In this document: in pieces, positions 1 to 7,984 of the stretch
Layout of the letters: every line of letters begins with the position of its first letter
Numbering within the stretch: the stretch's first letter is position 1
Assembly: GCF_002245655.1 (NCBI RefSeq)
Contig: NZ_NOIH01000012.1
Location: 1 to 64,000 of the forward strand
DNA: 64,000 bases
Reading direction: 5' to 3'
From: Thauera propionica
GTDB lineage: Bacteria; Pseudomonadota; Gammaproteobacteria; Burkholderiales; Rhodocyclaceae
Translations under genes and position numbers: made by a program
The notes under the pieces: generated by a model
Seen by the model: the letters and a program-made list of their open reading frames with translations, nothing else
Told to the model about the DNA's origin: nothing
Database searches by the model: none

Positions 1-160
1 GTCAACCACTACTTCCCCCAGATCGCGCGAAGAACCTTTTTTTTTGACCCTTTGCGCGTCAGGGCGTGTTCCGGACGGCAGGAGATGCAAGGTCCGTGGC
101 GCGCGGCGGCGCAGCCGGCCGGTCTATTGCTTTCGCCGGGTGCCGCACTGCAATACAATG
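1..160. other. Left-edge region, no gene assigned
   Basis: These bases lie upstream of the FNR box of the cco operon. A run of nine T (37-45) follows the left edge and could be the tail of a terminator for a gene outside the window. The forward frame from base 1 stays open for about 70 codons, but I recognise nothing in it and it runs through the ccoN promoter, so I do not call it a gene. Confidence 0.4.
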
Positions 161-174
161 TTGATCTGTATCAA
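161..174. promoter_or_regulatory. FNR/ANR box upstream of ccoN
   Basis: The sequence TTGATCTGTATCAA is a perfect TTGAT-N4-ATCAA FNR half-site pair. Its centre is 167.5. A -10-like TATTCT lies at 196-201, which predicts a transcription start near 208-209 and puts the box at about -41.5. That is the spacing of class II FNR activation. FNR-dependent activation of cbb3 oxidase operons is well known in proteobacteria. Confidence 0.85.
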
Positions 175-195
175 ATTGAGGTTCCGGCCTCCGCG

Positions 196-201
196 TATTC
201 T
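196..201 (+). promoter_or_regulatory. -10 element of the ccoN promoter
   Basis: TATTCT matches the sigma-70 -10 consensus at four of six positions. It lies at the right distance from the FNR box for an activator-dependent promoter without a good -35 hexamer. The inferred leader to ccoN is about 73 nt. Confidence 0.6.
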
Positions 202-281
202 TCGTGCCGACGTCGCCGGGGAGTCCGTTAGCGGTCGGGTGGCGTTGCTCAAAAGGGGTTTTCAACTAAGAGGTGACTCAC

Positions 282-1712
282 ATGCAATCGCAAGCGACTT
301 ATAACTATAAAGTCGTGCGCCAGTTCGCCATCATGACGGTGGTGTGGGGCATCGTGGGCATGCTGGTCGGCGTCATCGCCGCAGCACAGCTCGTGTGGCC
401 TGAACTGAACGTTCACGAATTCCTGCATTTCGGCAGGCTCCGTCCGCTTCATACCAATGCGGTGATCTTCGCGTTTGGCGGTTGCGCGCTGTTCGCCACG
501 TCCTACTACGTGGTGCAGCGGACCTGTCATACCCGTCTGTTCGCCCCCGGCCTGGCAGCCTTCACCTTCTGGGGCTGGCAGCTGGTCATCGTACTGGCTG
601 CGATCACTCTGCCGCTGGGCTACACGACTTCCAAGGAGTACGCCGAGCTCGAGTGGCCGATCGACATCCTGATCGCCATCGTGTGGGTGTCCTACGCGAT
701 CGTGTTCTTTGGCACCATCGCCAAGCGCAAGATTTCGCACATCTACGTTGCCAACTGGTTCTTCGGCGCCTTCATCCTGACCGTTGCGCTGCTTCACATC
801 GTCAACAGCGCCGCGATCCCGGTGTCGCTGACCAGCATGAAGTCCTACTCCGCCTACGCGGGCGTGCAGGACGCGATGGTGCAGTGGTGGTACGGCCACA
901 ACGCGGTGGGTTTCTTCCTGACCGCGGGCTTCCTGGGCATGATGTACTACTTCGTGCCGAAGCAGGCCGACCGTCCGGTGTATTCGTATCGCCTGTCCGT
1001 CGTCCACTTCTGGGCGCTGATCTTCACCTACATGTGGGCGGGTCCGCACCACCTGCACTACACCGCGCTGCCTGACTGGACCCAGTCCGTCGGCATGGTG
1101 TTCTCGCTGATCCTGCTGGCGCCGTCCTGGGGTGGCATGATCAACGGCATCATGACCCTGTCGGGGGCCTGGCATAAGCTGCGCACCGATCCGATCCTGA
1201 AGTTCCTGATCACCTCGCTGTCCTTTTATGGCATGTCGACCTTCGAGGGTCCGATGATGTCGGTGAAGACCGTGAATGCGCTGTCGCACTACACCGACTG
1301 GACCGTCGGCCACGTGCACTCCGGCGCGCTGGGCTGGGTGGCCATGATCTCGATCGGCTCGATCTACTTCCTGCTGCCGCGCCTGTACGGCAAGACCGAG
1401 ATGTACAGCGTCAAGCTGATCAATGCCCACTTCTGGATCGCCACCATCGGCGTGGTGCTCTACATCGCTTCGATGTGGATTGCCGGCGTGATGCAGGGTC
1501 TGATGTGGCGCGCGACAAACCCGGACGGCACGCTGACCTACTCCTTCGTCGAGAGCGTGAAGGCCAGCTATCCGTTCTGGACTATCCGCTTCATCGGCGG
1601 CGCGCTGTTCCTCGGCGGCATGGTGATCATGTTCTACAACATGGTGAAGACCATCGCCGGCCAGAAGGCCTACGACGCTCCGGTGCTCGCCCCCGCAGCC
1701 GCCCACGCCTGA
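282..1712 (+). CDS. ccoN: cbb3-type cytochrome c oxidase subunit I (CcoN)
   Basis: Catalytic haem-copper subunit of the high-affinity cbb3 terminal oxidase in the inner membrane. It reduces O2 to water and pumps protons. The 476 aa protein has about twelve membrane spans. Conserved ligand histidines are visible: the low-spin haem histidine in RPLHTNAV, the CuB region WYGHNAVGF with His206, the pair in GPHHLHY, and the haem b3 motif [11 protein letters not shown]. The ATG at 282 is preferred over an in-frame GTG nine bases upstream because TAAGAGG (267-273) sits at proper ribosome-binding distance. It is the first gene of ccoNOQP and lies behind the FNR box. Length and motifs are normal for the family. 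Confidence 0.97.
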   Translation: MQSQATYNYKVVRQFAIMTVVWGIVGMLVGVIAAAQLVWPELNVHEFLHFGRLRPLHTNAVIFAFGGCALFATSYYVVQRTCHTRLFAPGLAAFTFWGWQLVIVLAAITLPLGYTTSKEYAELEWPIDILIAIVWVSYAIVFFGTIAKRKISHIYVANWFFGAFILTVALLHIVNSAAIPVSLTSMKSYSAYAGVQDAMVQWWYGHNAVGFFLTAGFLGMMYYFVPKQADRPVYSYRLSVVHFWALIFTYMWAGPHHLHYTALPDWTQSVGMVFSLILLAPSWGGMINGIMTLSGAWHKLRTDPILKFLITSLSFYGMSTFEGPMMSVKTVNALSHYTDWTVGHVHSGALGWVAMISIGSIYFLLPRLYGKTEMYSVKLINAHFWIATIGVVLYIASMWIAGVMQGLMWRATNPDGTLTYSFVESVKASYPFWTIRFIGGALFLGGMVIMFYNMVKTIAGQKAYDAPVLAPAAAHA

Positions 1713-1727
1713 TCGGAGAAAAAGAAC

Positions 1728-2363
1728 ATGGCTCAATCGAAACACGAAAAAGTCGAACGCAACGTATTCCTCATGATCGTTCTCACGCTCCTCACCGTGA
1801 GCGTGGGCGGTCTGGTGGAGATCGTGCCGCTCTTCTTCCAGCACTCGACCACCTCTCCGATCGGACCGGGCGGCAAGCAGTTGGACGTCAAGCCCTATGA
1901 CCCCGTTCGACTGGTCGGCCGCGACATCTACATCCGCGAAGGTTGCTACAACTGCCACTCGCAGATGATCCGTCCGTTCCGCGCCGAGACCGAGCGCTAT
2001 GGCCACTACTCGGTGGCGGGCGAGTCGATCTACGACCACCCGTTCCAGTGGGGCTCGAAGCGTACCGGTCCCGACCTGGCCCGCGTCGGCGGCCGCTACT
2101 CGGATGAGTGGCAGCGTGTTCACCTGCTGAACCCGCGTGACGTCGTTCCCGAGTCGAACATGCCTGCGTTCCCCTGGCTCGATCGTCCGGTCAAGGCCGA
2201 CGACATCCAGGACAAGATGCGCGCGCTGAACAAGGTCGGCCTGCACAAGTACAGCGACGAGGAGATTGCCGCCGCGCCTGCCGCGCTGGAAGGGAAGACC
2301 GAGCTCGACGCCGTCGTTGCCTACCTGCAAGGGCTGGGCAAGGCGCTGCAGAACGTGAGGTAA
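1728..2363 (+). CDS. ccoO: cbb3-type cytochrome c oxidase subunit II (CcoO)
   Basis: Membrane-anchored monohaem cytochrome c subunit that passes electrons from CcoP towards CcoN. The 211 aa protein has one N-terminal membrane anchor (about residues 14-37). A single haem c site, Cys73-Tyr-Asn-Cys76-His77, follows, and a probable axial methionine, Met145, lies in SNMPAFPWL. It starts 15 nt after the ccoN stop, with CGGAGA as the ribosome-binding site. Size and the haem-domain sequence [13 protein letters not shown] are typical of CcoO. It is cotranscribed with ccoN. Confidence 0.97.
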   Translation: MAQSKHEKVERNVFLMIVLTLLTVSVGGLVEIVPLFFQHSTTSPIGPGGKQLDVKPYDPVRLVGRDIYIREGCYNCHSQMIRPFRAETERYGHYSVAGESIYDHPFQWGSKRTGPDLARVGGRYSDEWQRVHLLNPRDVVPESNMPAFPWLDRPVKADDIQDKMRALNKVGLHKYSDEEIAAAPAALEGKTELDAVVAYLQGLGKALQNVR

Positions 2364-2378
2364 GGAAGGAGACGCGTC

Positions 2379-2567
2379 GTGGATATCAACGATCTGAGAA
2401 GTCTGATCACCGTGCTGGGGCTGCTGTGTTTCCTGGGCATCTGTTACTGGGCATACAGCAAGCACTCGAAGGCGGGGTTCGATGAGGCGGCGCGTCTGCC
2501 CCTGACCGATGACGACGTGCCAGCCGCCGGCGGCTGGCAAGACAAAGAGGGAAAAGCAAATGGCTGA
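2379..2567 (+). CDS. ccoQ: cbb3-type oxidase subunit CcoQ
   Basis: Small single-span subunit that stabilises the cbb3 complex. It has 62 aa, one transmembrane helix at about residues 8-26, then a cytoplasmic tail rich in Asp/Glu and Lys. The start is a GTG preceded by the strong ribosome-binding site GGAAGGAG (2364-2371). The next gene, ccoP, begins inside its last codons (8 nt overlap), so the two are probably translationally coupled. Position between ccoO and ccoP and the sequence ICYWAYSKHSKAGFDEAA support the call. Confidence 0.93.
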   Translation: MDINDLRSLITVLGLLCFLGICYWAYSKHSKAGFDEAARLPLTDDDVPAAGGWQDKEGKANG

Positions 2568-3450
2568 CTTTATCAGCGGTTTCTGGAACATGTATGTGAT
2601 GGTCCTCGTGGCCCTCTCCATCCTGTTCTGTGTGTTCGTGCTGGTGTCGAACATGACCAAGCGCGAGAAGGGGCCGGTCGAGCTGCACGGCCACGTGTGG
2701 GACGAGACGCTCGCCGAGTACAACAACCCGCTGCCGCGCTGGTGGATGTACCTGTTCTGGATCACCATCGTGTTCGCGATCGTGTATCTGGCCATCTACC
2801 CCGGTTTCGGTAACAAGAACGAGCACCGCGGTCAGTGGAGCCAGTACGAAGCCGAAATGAAGGCCGCCGACGAGAAGTACGGCCCGATCTTCGCCAAGTA
2901 CCGGGAGATGGACCTGATGGCGGTTGCCGCCGACCCGGAAGCGAATGCGATGGGCCAGCGCATGTTCCTGACCTACTGCGCGCAGTGCCACGGCTCGGCG
3001 GCCCAGGGTGCGAAGAGCTTCCCGAACCTGACCGACAACGAGTGGCTGTGGGGTGGCGAGCCTGATGCCATCAAGACCACGATCATCGGCGGTCGCATGG
3101 GTGTGATGCCGCCGTTCGGCCCGGCGCTGGGCGGTGAAGGCGTCAAGGACGTCGCGAACTACGTTCGTTCGCTGTCGGGCCTGGCGCATGACTCGCTGCG
3201 TGCGCAGCGTGGCGCCGACCTGTTCGCGACGAACTGCGTGGCCTGCCACGGTGCCGACGGCAAGGGCAACCCGATGCTGGGCGCGCCGGACCTGACGAAC
3301 AAGTCCTGGCTGTATGGTTCGTCCGAAGCCGTGATCATCGAGACGGTCACCAACGGTCGCAACAACCAGATGCCGGCCTTTGGCGAGTTCCTCGGTGAGG
3401 ACAAGGTGCATCTGCTGGCGGCCTACGTGCTGAGCCTGAGCAAGAAGTAA
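2560..3450 (+). CDS. ccoP: cbb3-type oxidase dihaem subunit CcoP
   Basis: Membrane-anchored dihaem cytochrome c that accepts electrons from soluble cytochromes and feeds CcoO. The 296 aa protein has two N-terminal hydrophobic segments (about residues 7-27 and 62-82). Two haem c sites follow, Cys140-x-x-Cys143-His144 and Cys226-x-x-Cys229-His230. The ATG at 2560 overlaps the ccoQ stop. The frame is open further upstream, but only this start gives the family N-terminus MADFISGFWN, and GAGGGAAAAG precedes it. It closes the ccoNOQP unit and is followed by a strong GC hairpin. Confidence 0.97.
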   Translation: MADFISGFWNMYVMVLVALSILFCVFVLVSNMTKREKGPVELHGHVWDETLAEYNNPLPRWWMYLFWITIVFAIVYLAIYPGFGNKNEHRGQWSQYEAEMKAADEKYGPIFAKYREMDLMAVAADPEANAMGQRMFLTYCAQCHGSAAQGAKSFPNLTDNEWLWGGEPDAIKTTIIGGRMGVMPPFGPALGGEGVKDVANYVRSLSGLAHDSLRAQRGADLFATNCVACHGADGKGNPMLGAPDLTNKSWLYGSSEAVIIETVTNGRNNQMPAFGEFLGEDKVHLLAAYVLSLSKK

Positions 3451-3469
3451 TGTAGTACTGCAGTTCCAA

Positions 3470-3494
3470 CCCGGGGGGAGGGGGTCCCCCCGGG
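3470..3494. terminator. GC-rich hairpin between ccoP and ccoG
   Basis: The arm CCCGGGGGGA (3470-3479) pairs perfectly with TCCCCCCGGG (3485-3494) around a five-G loop. No long T-run follows. It could be a weak terminator or an mRNA-stabilising/processing element that sets ccoNOQP apart from ccoG-fixH. Confidence 0.55.
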
Positions 3495-3531
3495 GTCTTC
3501 AATAAGAATAAAAACAATAATTCATCGGTAA

Positions 3532-4968
3532 ATGACCATGAACAGCCCGTCCCCACAGCCGCAGCAAGCGGCCAAACCGAATTCCCCCCAATCTGCCGAC
3601 ACCCTTTACGAGTCGCGCAAGAAGCTCTACGTCCGTGCCGTCACTGGCGTGTTCGCAAACTGGCGCTGGGCGCTGGTGTGGATCACGCAGATCATCTTCT
3701 ACGGCTTGCCATGGCTGTCGTGGAACGACCGGCAGGCCGTCCTGCTGCATCTCACCGAACGCAAGTTCTACATTTTTGGCTGGGTATTCTGGCCGCAGGA
3801 TGTGTTCTTCCTCGCAATCCTGCTGATCATCTCGGCCTACGCGCTGTTCTTCTTCACTGCGATAGCCGGTCGCCTGTGGTGTGGCTACGCCTGTCCGCAG
3901 ACGGTTTACACCGAGATCTTCATGTGGATAGAACAGAAGATCGAAGGCGACCACATCAAGCGCCAGAAGCGCGACCAAGGGCCGATGAGTGGCGAAAAGC
4001 TGCTGCGCCGCGGCGCGAAGTTCCTTGTCTGGGGCCTGGTGGCCTTGTGGACCGGCTTCACCTTCGTTGCCTACTTCTCGCCGCTCCACGAACTGCTGCA
4101 ATCCGTGCCCACCTTCGGCTTCGGGCCGTGGGAGCTGTTCTGGATCCTGTTCTACGGCGCTTTCACCTTCCTGTTTGCCGGCGTGATGCGCGAGCAGGTG
4201 TGCAAGTACATGTGCCCCTACGCCCGCTTCCAGGCGGTGATGTTCGACCCGGACACGCTGGTCATCACCTACGACGAGGAGCGCGGTGAGCCGCGCGGCA
4301 CCCGCAAGAAGGGGATCGATCCGCGCACGGTGAGCAAGGGCGACTGTATCGACTGCGGCATTTGCGTGCAGGTCTGTCCGACCGGCATCGACATCCGCAA
4401 CGGCTTGCAGTACGAATGCATCGGCTGTGCCGCGTGCATCGACGCCTGCGACCAGGTGATGGACAAGATGAATTACCCGCGCGGGCTGATCCGGTACACG
4501 ACCGAGAACGCGCTGAAGAAGCACTGGGGCAGCAAGGAGATCCTCGGCCACGTGCTGCGTCCGCGCACACTGATCTACGGCACGATCCTCGTGGCGATCA
4601 GCCTCGCCTTCGTCTGGGGGTTGGCGACCCGCGATCCGCTGCGCGTCGACGTGATTCGCGACCGCGCTTCGCTGGCGCGCGAGGTGGAGGATGGTCAGAT
4701 CGAGAACGTCTATCGTCTGCAGGTCATGAACATGACCGAGGCGCCGCGTGCGTTCCGCTTCGAGGTGTCCGGCCTGCCGGGCGTGAAGATCGGCGGCGAG
4801 CAGCGGGTCGAGGTGGCCCCTGCCGCAACGCAGGCCGTGACCCTGCAGGTACTGGTACCCTACGATGCGGGCAAGCCGGGGTCCAACCCGATCCACTTTC
4901 AGGTCACGGCAGAGGACGACCCGTCCCTGACCGTGCGTGAAGAAACCACTTTCCTGTTGCCGCGCTGA
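3532..4968 (+). CDS. ccoG: Cytochrome c oxidase accessory protein CcoG (RdxA/FixG family)
   Basis: Polytopic membrane ferredoxin needed for cbb3 oxidase biogenesis; family members have been linked to reduction of Cu(II) for the CuB centre. The 478 aa protein shows the conserved membrane Cys motif CGYACPQTVYTEIF and further membrane spans. Two [4Fe-4S] motifs follow in the sequences CIDCGICVQVCPTGIDI and CIGCAACIDACDQVMDKM. The C-terminal domain is the periplasmic Ig-like FixG domain. Start may be 3532 or the in-frame ATG at 3538; both have a poor ribosome-binding site. The next gene begins directly after the stop codon. Confidence 0.95.
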   Translation: MTMNSPSPQPQQAAKPNSPQSADTLYESRKKLYVRAVTGVFANWRWALVWITQIIFYGLPWLSWNDRQAVLLHLTERKFYIFGWVFWPQDVFFLAILLIISAYALFFFTAIAGRLWCGYACPQTVYTEIFMWIEQKIEGDHIKRQKRDQGPMSGEKLLRRGAKFLVWGLVALWTGFTFVAYFSPLHELLQSVPTFGFGPWELFWILFYGAFTFLFAGVMREQVCKYMCPYARFQAVMFDPDTLVITYDEERGEPRGTRKKGIDPRTVSKGDCIDCGICVQVCPTGIDIRNGLQYECIGCAACIDACDQVMDKMNYPRGLIRYTTENALKKHWGSKEILGHVLRPRTLIYGTILVAISLAFVWGLATRDPLRVDVIRDRASLAREVEDGQIENVYRLQVMNMTEAPRAFRFEVSGLPGVKIGGEQRVEVAPAATQAVTLQVLVPYDAGKPGSNPIHFQVTAEDDPSLTVREETTFLLPR

Positions 4969-4969
4969 C

Positions 4970-5482
4970 GTGAGTACGACATTGACTGAAAAGCACCCCT
5001 CGCCCTGGTATCGCCAGGGCTGGCCTTGGTTTCTGATTGCACTGCCTGCAACGGCTGTCGTTGCCGGGATCATCACGCTGATCATCGCGGCACGCACCTT
5101 TGACGGCATGGTGGTCGACGACTACTACAAGGAAGGTCGCGCAATCGTGCAGACGCTCGACCGCGTTGAGCGCGCCAGTACGCTTGGGCTGGTGGCTGAC
5201 CTCAAAGTACGCAGCGAGTCGGTGCGCATCGAACTCAGCGCTCTGCACGCTGATGATTTGCCCGAGCGTGCGATCCTGACCGTCATCCATCCGACGCGCG
5301 ATGGTCAGGACCAGGAGATCATCATGACCGGCTCAGGCGGCGTGTATGAAGGCAGGCTTGCGCCGCTGAGTACCGGTCGCTGGCTGTTCCAACTAGAAGA
5401 CGAGTCCCGCAGCTGGAGAATGAACGGGGCCGCATACCTCCCGACAGAGACGGAAATCCGGATTGACCCATCAAGTTCCTAA
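4970..5482 (+). CDS. fixH: FixH/CcoH family protein
   Basis: Small single-span membrane protein with a periplasmic domain, required in other bacteria for cbb3 assembly together with CcoG. The 170 aa protein opens with a hydrophilic stretch, then a transmembrane helix at about residues 16-40. The family motif DDYYKEGRAI follows. GTG 4970 is chosen because it lies one base after the ccoG stop. The frame runs further upstream, but only through ccoG coding sequence. It is the last recognised assembly factor here: ccoI and ccoS, which usually follow, are absent from this cluster. Confidence 0.88.
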   Translation: MSTTLTEKHPSPWYRQGWPWFLIALPATAVVAGIITLIIAARTFDGMVVDDYYKEGRAIVQTLDRVERASTLGLVADLKVRSESVRIELSALHADDLPERAILTVIHPTRDGQDQEIIMTGSGGVYEGRLAPLSTGRWLFQLEDESRSWRMNGAAYLPTETEIRIDPSSS

Positions 5483-5510
5483 CCTGTCTGTTTAAACCTG
5501 GAGGTGTACC

Positions 5511-5657
5511 ATGGCCTGGGATCTTCTGATCAGTAGCGATATCGGTCTGCTCAGCCTGTTCACGATCGGCTTCATTCTCGTGATGGCGGTCTATCTCGTG
5601 CGCTTTGCCAAGCGGCATATCGCCGAGGACGAGCAGAAGGCGAAACTGGGACAGTAA
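5511..5657 (+). CDS. DUF3149-type small membrane protein
   Basis: A 48 aa protein with one transmembrane helix at about residues 14-33, preceded by MAWDLLISSDIGLLSLF and followed by a charged tail. The pattern (W/F)DLL-x-SD-x-GL-x-SL at the N-terminus resembles the DUF3149 family, which has no known function. A clear ribosome-binding site (GGAGGTG, 5500-5506) sits before ATG 5511. It lies 28 nt after fixH on the same strand, so it is probably part of the cbb3 accessory transcript. A role in oxidase assembly or stability is inferred only from position. Confidence 0.75.
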   Translation: MAWDLLISSDIGLLSLFTIGFILVMAVYLVRFAKRHIAEDEQKAKLGQ

Positions 5658-5695
5658 GCGCACAGTTTCGAGGTTCACGGTTTAGGAGAAGCGCG

Positions 5696-5932
5696 ATGCT
5701 GAAATGGATACAGGTGCTGTGGCCGTCTTTCCTGGTGGCTGCGGTGGCAGAGGCGATCTTCTTTACCGTGATCGACCCGCAGGAGTTGTACCTTTTCGGT
5801 CAACCGGTTCACTACGGGCCGCTGGCGACGTACTCGATCGGATTTCTCGGGTTCTGGTTGGTGTGTGCGGCCTCCAGCCTGAGTACGGTCTTCCTGCAAC
5901 GCGGTGCCGACGAACTCAATCGTCGGCATTGA
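5696..5932 (+). CDS. Uncharacterised two-span membrane protein at the end of the cco operon
   Basis: A 78 aa protein with two hydrophobic segments (about residues 5-26 and 43-68) joined by a loop containing VIDPQELYLFGQPVHYGP. A good ribosome-binding site (AGGAGA) precedes ATG 5696. It is the last gene of the cco run: 38 nt after the 48 aa membrane protein and just before a strong bidirectional terminator. I do not recognise a characterised family. Position suggests a link to cbb3 biogenesis or to the membrane environment of low-oxygen growth, but this is inference. Confidence 0.7.
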   Translation: MLKWIQVLWPSFLVAAVAEAIFFTVIDPQELYLFGQPVHYGPLATYSIGFLGFWLVCAASSLSTVFLQRGADELNRRH

Positions 5933-5940
5933 TGCGAACC

Positions 5941-5974
5941 AAAGCAAAACGGCCCTTGCGGGCCGTTTTGCTTT
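5941..5974. terminator. Bidirectional intrinsic terminator between the cco operon and uspA
   Basis: A perfect 15-bp stem: AAAGCAAAACGGCCC (5941-5955) pairs with GGGCCGTTTTGCTTT (5960-5974) around the loop TTGC. The flanking A and T runs allow termination in both directions. It ends the cco transcript on the plus strand and the universal stress gene on the minus strand. Confidence 0.92.
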
Positions 5975-5987
5975 CTTGGGGCGCTTC

Positions 5988-6431
5988 TCAGCGATAGACC
6001 AGCACGGGGGTCTTGCTGTGGGTCAGCACTTTCTGCGTCTCGCTGCCGAGCAGCAGCCCGGCGATACCGCGGCGGCCGTGCGAAGCCATGAAGATGAGGT
6101 CGCAACCGTGACGGTCGGCGGCGTCGATGATGGCTTCGTACGGGACTTCATTCACGACGGTGTCGGTTGCCGCCACCACGCCTTCGGCATCCGCGACGGC
6201 CTTGGCCTTGGCGAGGATCCCCTGCGCTTCGGCAGCGGCCGACTTGGCGAACTGCTCGGGCGTGGTGGGGTCGATCAGTGCACCCTCGCCGTAGATCGGC
6301 ATCGGGAAATCGGGCTGGGCATAGAAGAAGGTGATGCGCGCCCCAGCTTCGCGCGCGAAGGTGACGGCGCGGGACACCGTGCCTTCCGACAGGCTGGAGC
6401 CGTCGGTCGGAACGAGAATATGTTTGAACAT
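5988..6431 (-). CDS. Universal stress protein (UspA family)
   Basis: A 147 aa single-domain universal stress protein, probably cytosolic. The N-terminus MFKHILVPTDGS and the C-terminal nucleotide-binding pattern HGRRGIAGLLLGSETQKV mark the ATP-binding subgroup. ATG at 6431 is chosen over upstream in-frame codons because the family N-terminus begins there and AGGAGA precedes it. The upstream region holds an FNR box and a perfect minus-strand TATAAT at class II spacing, so induction at low oxygen is likely, as for several Usp proteins in Pseudomonas. It is divergent from the RNase/PHA-synthase pair. Confidence 0.93.
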   Translation of the reverse strand: MFKHILVPTDGSSLSEGTVSRAVTFAREAGARITFFYAQPDFPMPIYGEGALIDPTTPEQFAKSAAAEAQGILAKAKAVADAEGVVAATDTVVNEVPYEAIIDAADRHGCDLIFMASHGRRGIAGLLLGSETQKVLTHSKTPVLVYR

Positions 6432-6465
6432 GGCGGAGAGTCTCCTGTCGGTTGTTACGGAACTG

Positions 6466-6471
6466 ATTATA
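6466..6471 (-). promoter_or_regulatory. -10 element of the uspA promoter
   Basis: Read on the minus strand this is TATAAT, a perfect -10 hexamer. It predicts a transcription start near 6459-6460, about 42 bp from the centre of the FNR box at 6496-6509, and a leader of about 29 nt. Confidence 0.75.
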
Positions 6472-6495
6472 GCGACCTGATGGTCATCATCCGGC

Positions 6496-6509
6496 TTGAT
6501 AAGGGTCAA
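6496..6509. promoter_or_regulatory. FNR box shared by divergent uspA and RNase/PHA-synthase promoters
   Basis: TTGATAAGGGTCAA fits TTGAT-N4-RTCAA. Its centre (6502.5) is about 42 bp from the predicted uspA start on the minus strand. It is also about 41.5 bp from a start near 6544 on the plus strand, where CATAGT (6532-6537) can serve as -10. One box could therefore activate both genes. The plus-strand leader would be very short, about 16 nt, and contains the GGGAGGTGA ribosome-binding site. Confidence 0.8.
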
Positions 6510-6559
6510 ACGTGCGCTTGCTTGAGGGGCGCATAGTTTGAAACAGGGAGGTGAGCGCG

Positions 6560-7969
6560 GTGAAACTCAGTTTTTTCGGTGCGGCAGGTGAGGTGACCGG
6601 TTCCTGTCTGCGCGTTGATCACGCGCAGGGAGCCTTTCTTGTGGATTGCGGCCTGTTCCAGGGCGGGCGGCACGCCGATGTCAAGAATCGGCAGGCGCTC
6701 GACTTCGATCTGAAGCGGATCGACTTCGTGTTGCTGACACATGCCCATCTCGACCACAGCGGCCTCATCCCCAGGCTCGTTGCGCTCGGCTACAAGGGGC
6801 CGGTCTATGCGACGCCGGCGACGGTGGACCTGCTCGGCATCATGCTGATGGATGCCGCGCACATTCAGGAGAAGGAGGCTGAGTGGGCCCTGCGCCATGC
6901 GCGCAACCGGCAGGCACGTCATCGCGTCGAGATGACGCCGCTGTACACGGTCGAGCAGGCCCGTGTCAGCCTGGGCCGGCTGAAGGCGGTGCCTTACGAG
7001 ACGGACTGCCGCCCCGGAGCCGGTGTGAGCTTCCGCTTCCGCGAGGCTGGCCACATCCTCGGCTCGGCGATCATCGCGCTGGATGTGGGCGAGGGTGCCG
7101 CCGCGCGCCGACTCGTGGTGTCCGGTGACCTTGGACAACCGATGCGCCCGGTGCTGCGCGACCCGGTCTACGTCGAGCGCGCCGACGTGCTGTGTGTGGA
7201 GTCGACCTACGGCAACCGCGCGCACCGATCCTTCGATGCCACGCTCGATGAACTGGCGGACGCCATCAACCAGACGCTCGTCGGACGAGGTGGCAACGTC
7301 ATCATTCCCGCGTTCGCGGTCGGTCGTACGCAGGAGATTCTGTTCGTGTTGGCCGATCTGGTGCGTGCAGGTCGGGTCGGGCCATTGAAGGTCGTAGTCG
7401 ACTCGCCGATGGCCTCCGCCGTGACCGAGTTGACCGTCCGACACCGCGATCTGTGGGACGAGGAAACGCGCAAGCTCTTCGCCTGGTCGCAGGGCAACGG
7501 AGCAAGGTTCGATGTCCGTTTTGTGCAGGACGTCGAGGAGTCGATGGCTCTCAACAATGTCAGGGGCGGACTCGTGATCATCTCGGCGAGCGGCATGTGC
7601 GACGCTGGCCGCGTCCGCCATCACCTGCGCTACAACCTCGGGCGCAGCGAGTGCTCGGTCATCATCGCGGGTTTCCAGGCGGCTGGCACCCTCGGGCGCC
7701 GGTTGGTCGATGGTGCGCGGCAGATCAGCCTGTTCGGCGAGCGGATTCCCGTCCGGGCGCGGATTCATACCATCGGTGGCCTGTCCGCCCATGCCGACCA
7801 GCCGGCGCTGCTCGACTGGATGGCACACATCAAGCAGCCGCCGAAACGGACCTTCGTCGTGCATGGCGAGCCGCTGGGCGCGATGGCGCTCGCCGACGCG
7901 ATCCATGCCAGGCTGGGTTGGCCTGCGCCAGTGATGCCCGATCCGGGCTTGAGCTACACGATGCCGTGA
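6560..7969 (+). CDS. MBL-fold beta-CASP RNA-processing enzyme (YSH1-like RNase)
   Basis: A 469 aa metallo-beta-lactamase-fold hydrolase of the beta-CASP group, whose members act on RNA. The zinc motif His61-x-His63-x-Asp65-His66 lies in THAHLDHSG. Further metal ligands lie in EAGHILGSAI and VVSGDLGQP. The beta-CASP motifs follow as ESTYGNRAH, ISASGMCDAGRVRHHL, LSAHADQPALL and FVVHGE. GTG 6560 is preferred over GTG 6551 because GGGAGGTGA (6547-6554) then acts as ribosome-binding site and the protein starts MKLSFFGAAGEVTGS. It is followed after 15 nt by the PHA synthase gene and probably shares its FNR-controlled transcript. RNA substrate unknown. Confidence 0.88.
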   Translation: MKLSFFGAAGEVTGSCLRVDHAQGAFLVDCGLFQGGRHADVKNRQALDFDLKRIDFVLLTHAHLDHSGLIPRLVALGYKGPVYATPATVDLLGIMLMDAAHIQEKEAEWALRHARNRQARHRVEMTPLYTVEQARVSLGRLKAVPYETDCRPGAGVSFRFREAGHILGSAIIALDVGEGAAARRLVVSGDLGQPMRPVLRDPVYVERADVLCVESTYGNRAHRSFDATLDELADAINQTLVGRGGNVIIPAFAVGRTQEILFVLADLVRAGRVGPLKVVVDSPMASAVTELTVRHRDLWDEETRKLFAWSQGNGARFDVRFVQDVEESMALNNVRGGLVIISASGMCDAGRVRHHLRYNLGRSECSVIIAGFQAAGTLGRRLVDGARQISLFGERIPVRARIHTIGGLSAHADQPALLDWMAHIKQPPKRTFVVHGEPLGAMALADAIHARLGWPAPVMPDPGLSYTMP

Positions 7970-7984
7970 CGCAAGGAGAAGAAC

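Noticed and set aside
249-2795. Long open frame of over 800 codons on the minus strand opposite ccoNOQ
   Set aside because: It runs antisense to well-supported ccoN, ccoO and ccoQ, is rich in Arg/His/Asp low-complexity sequence, and has no family motif. GC-rich codon bias keeps this frame open.
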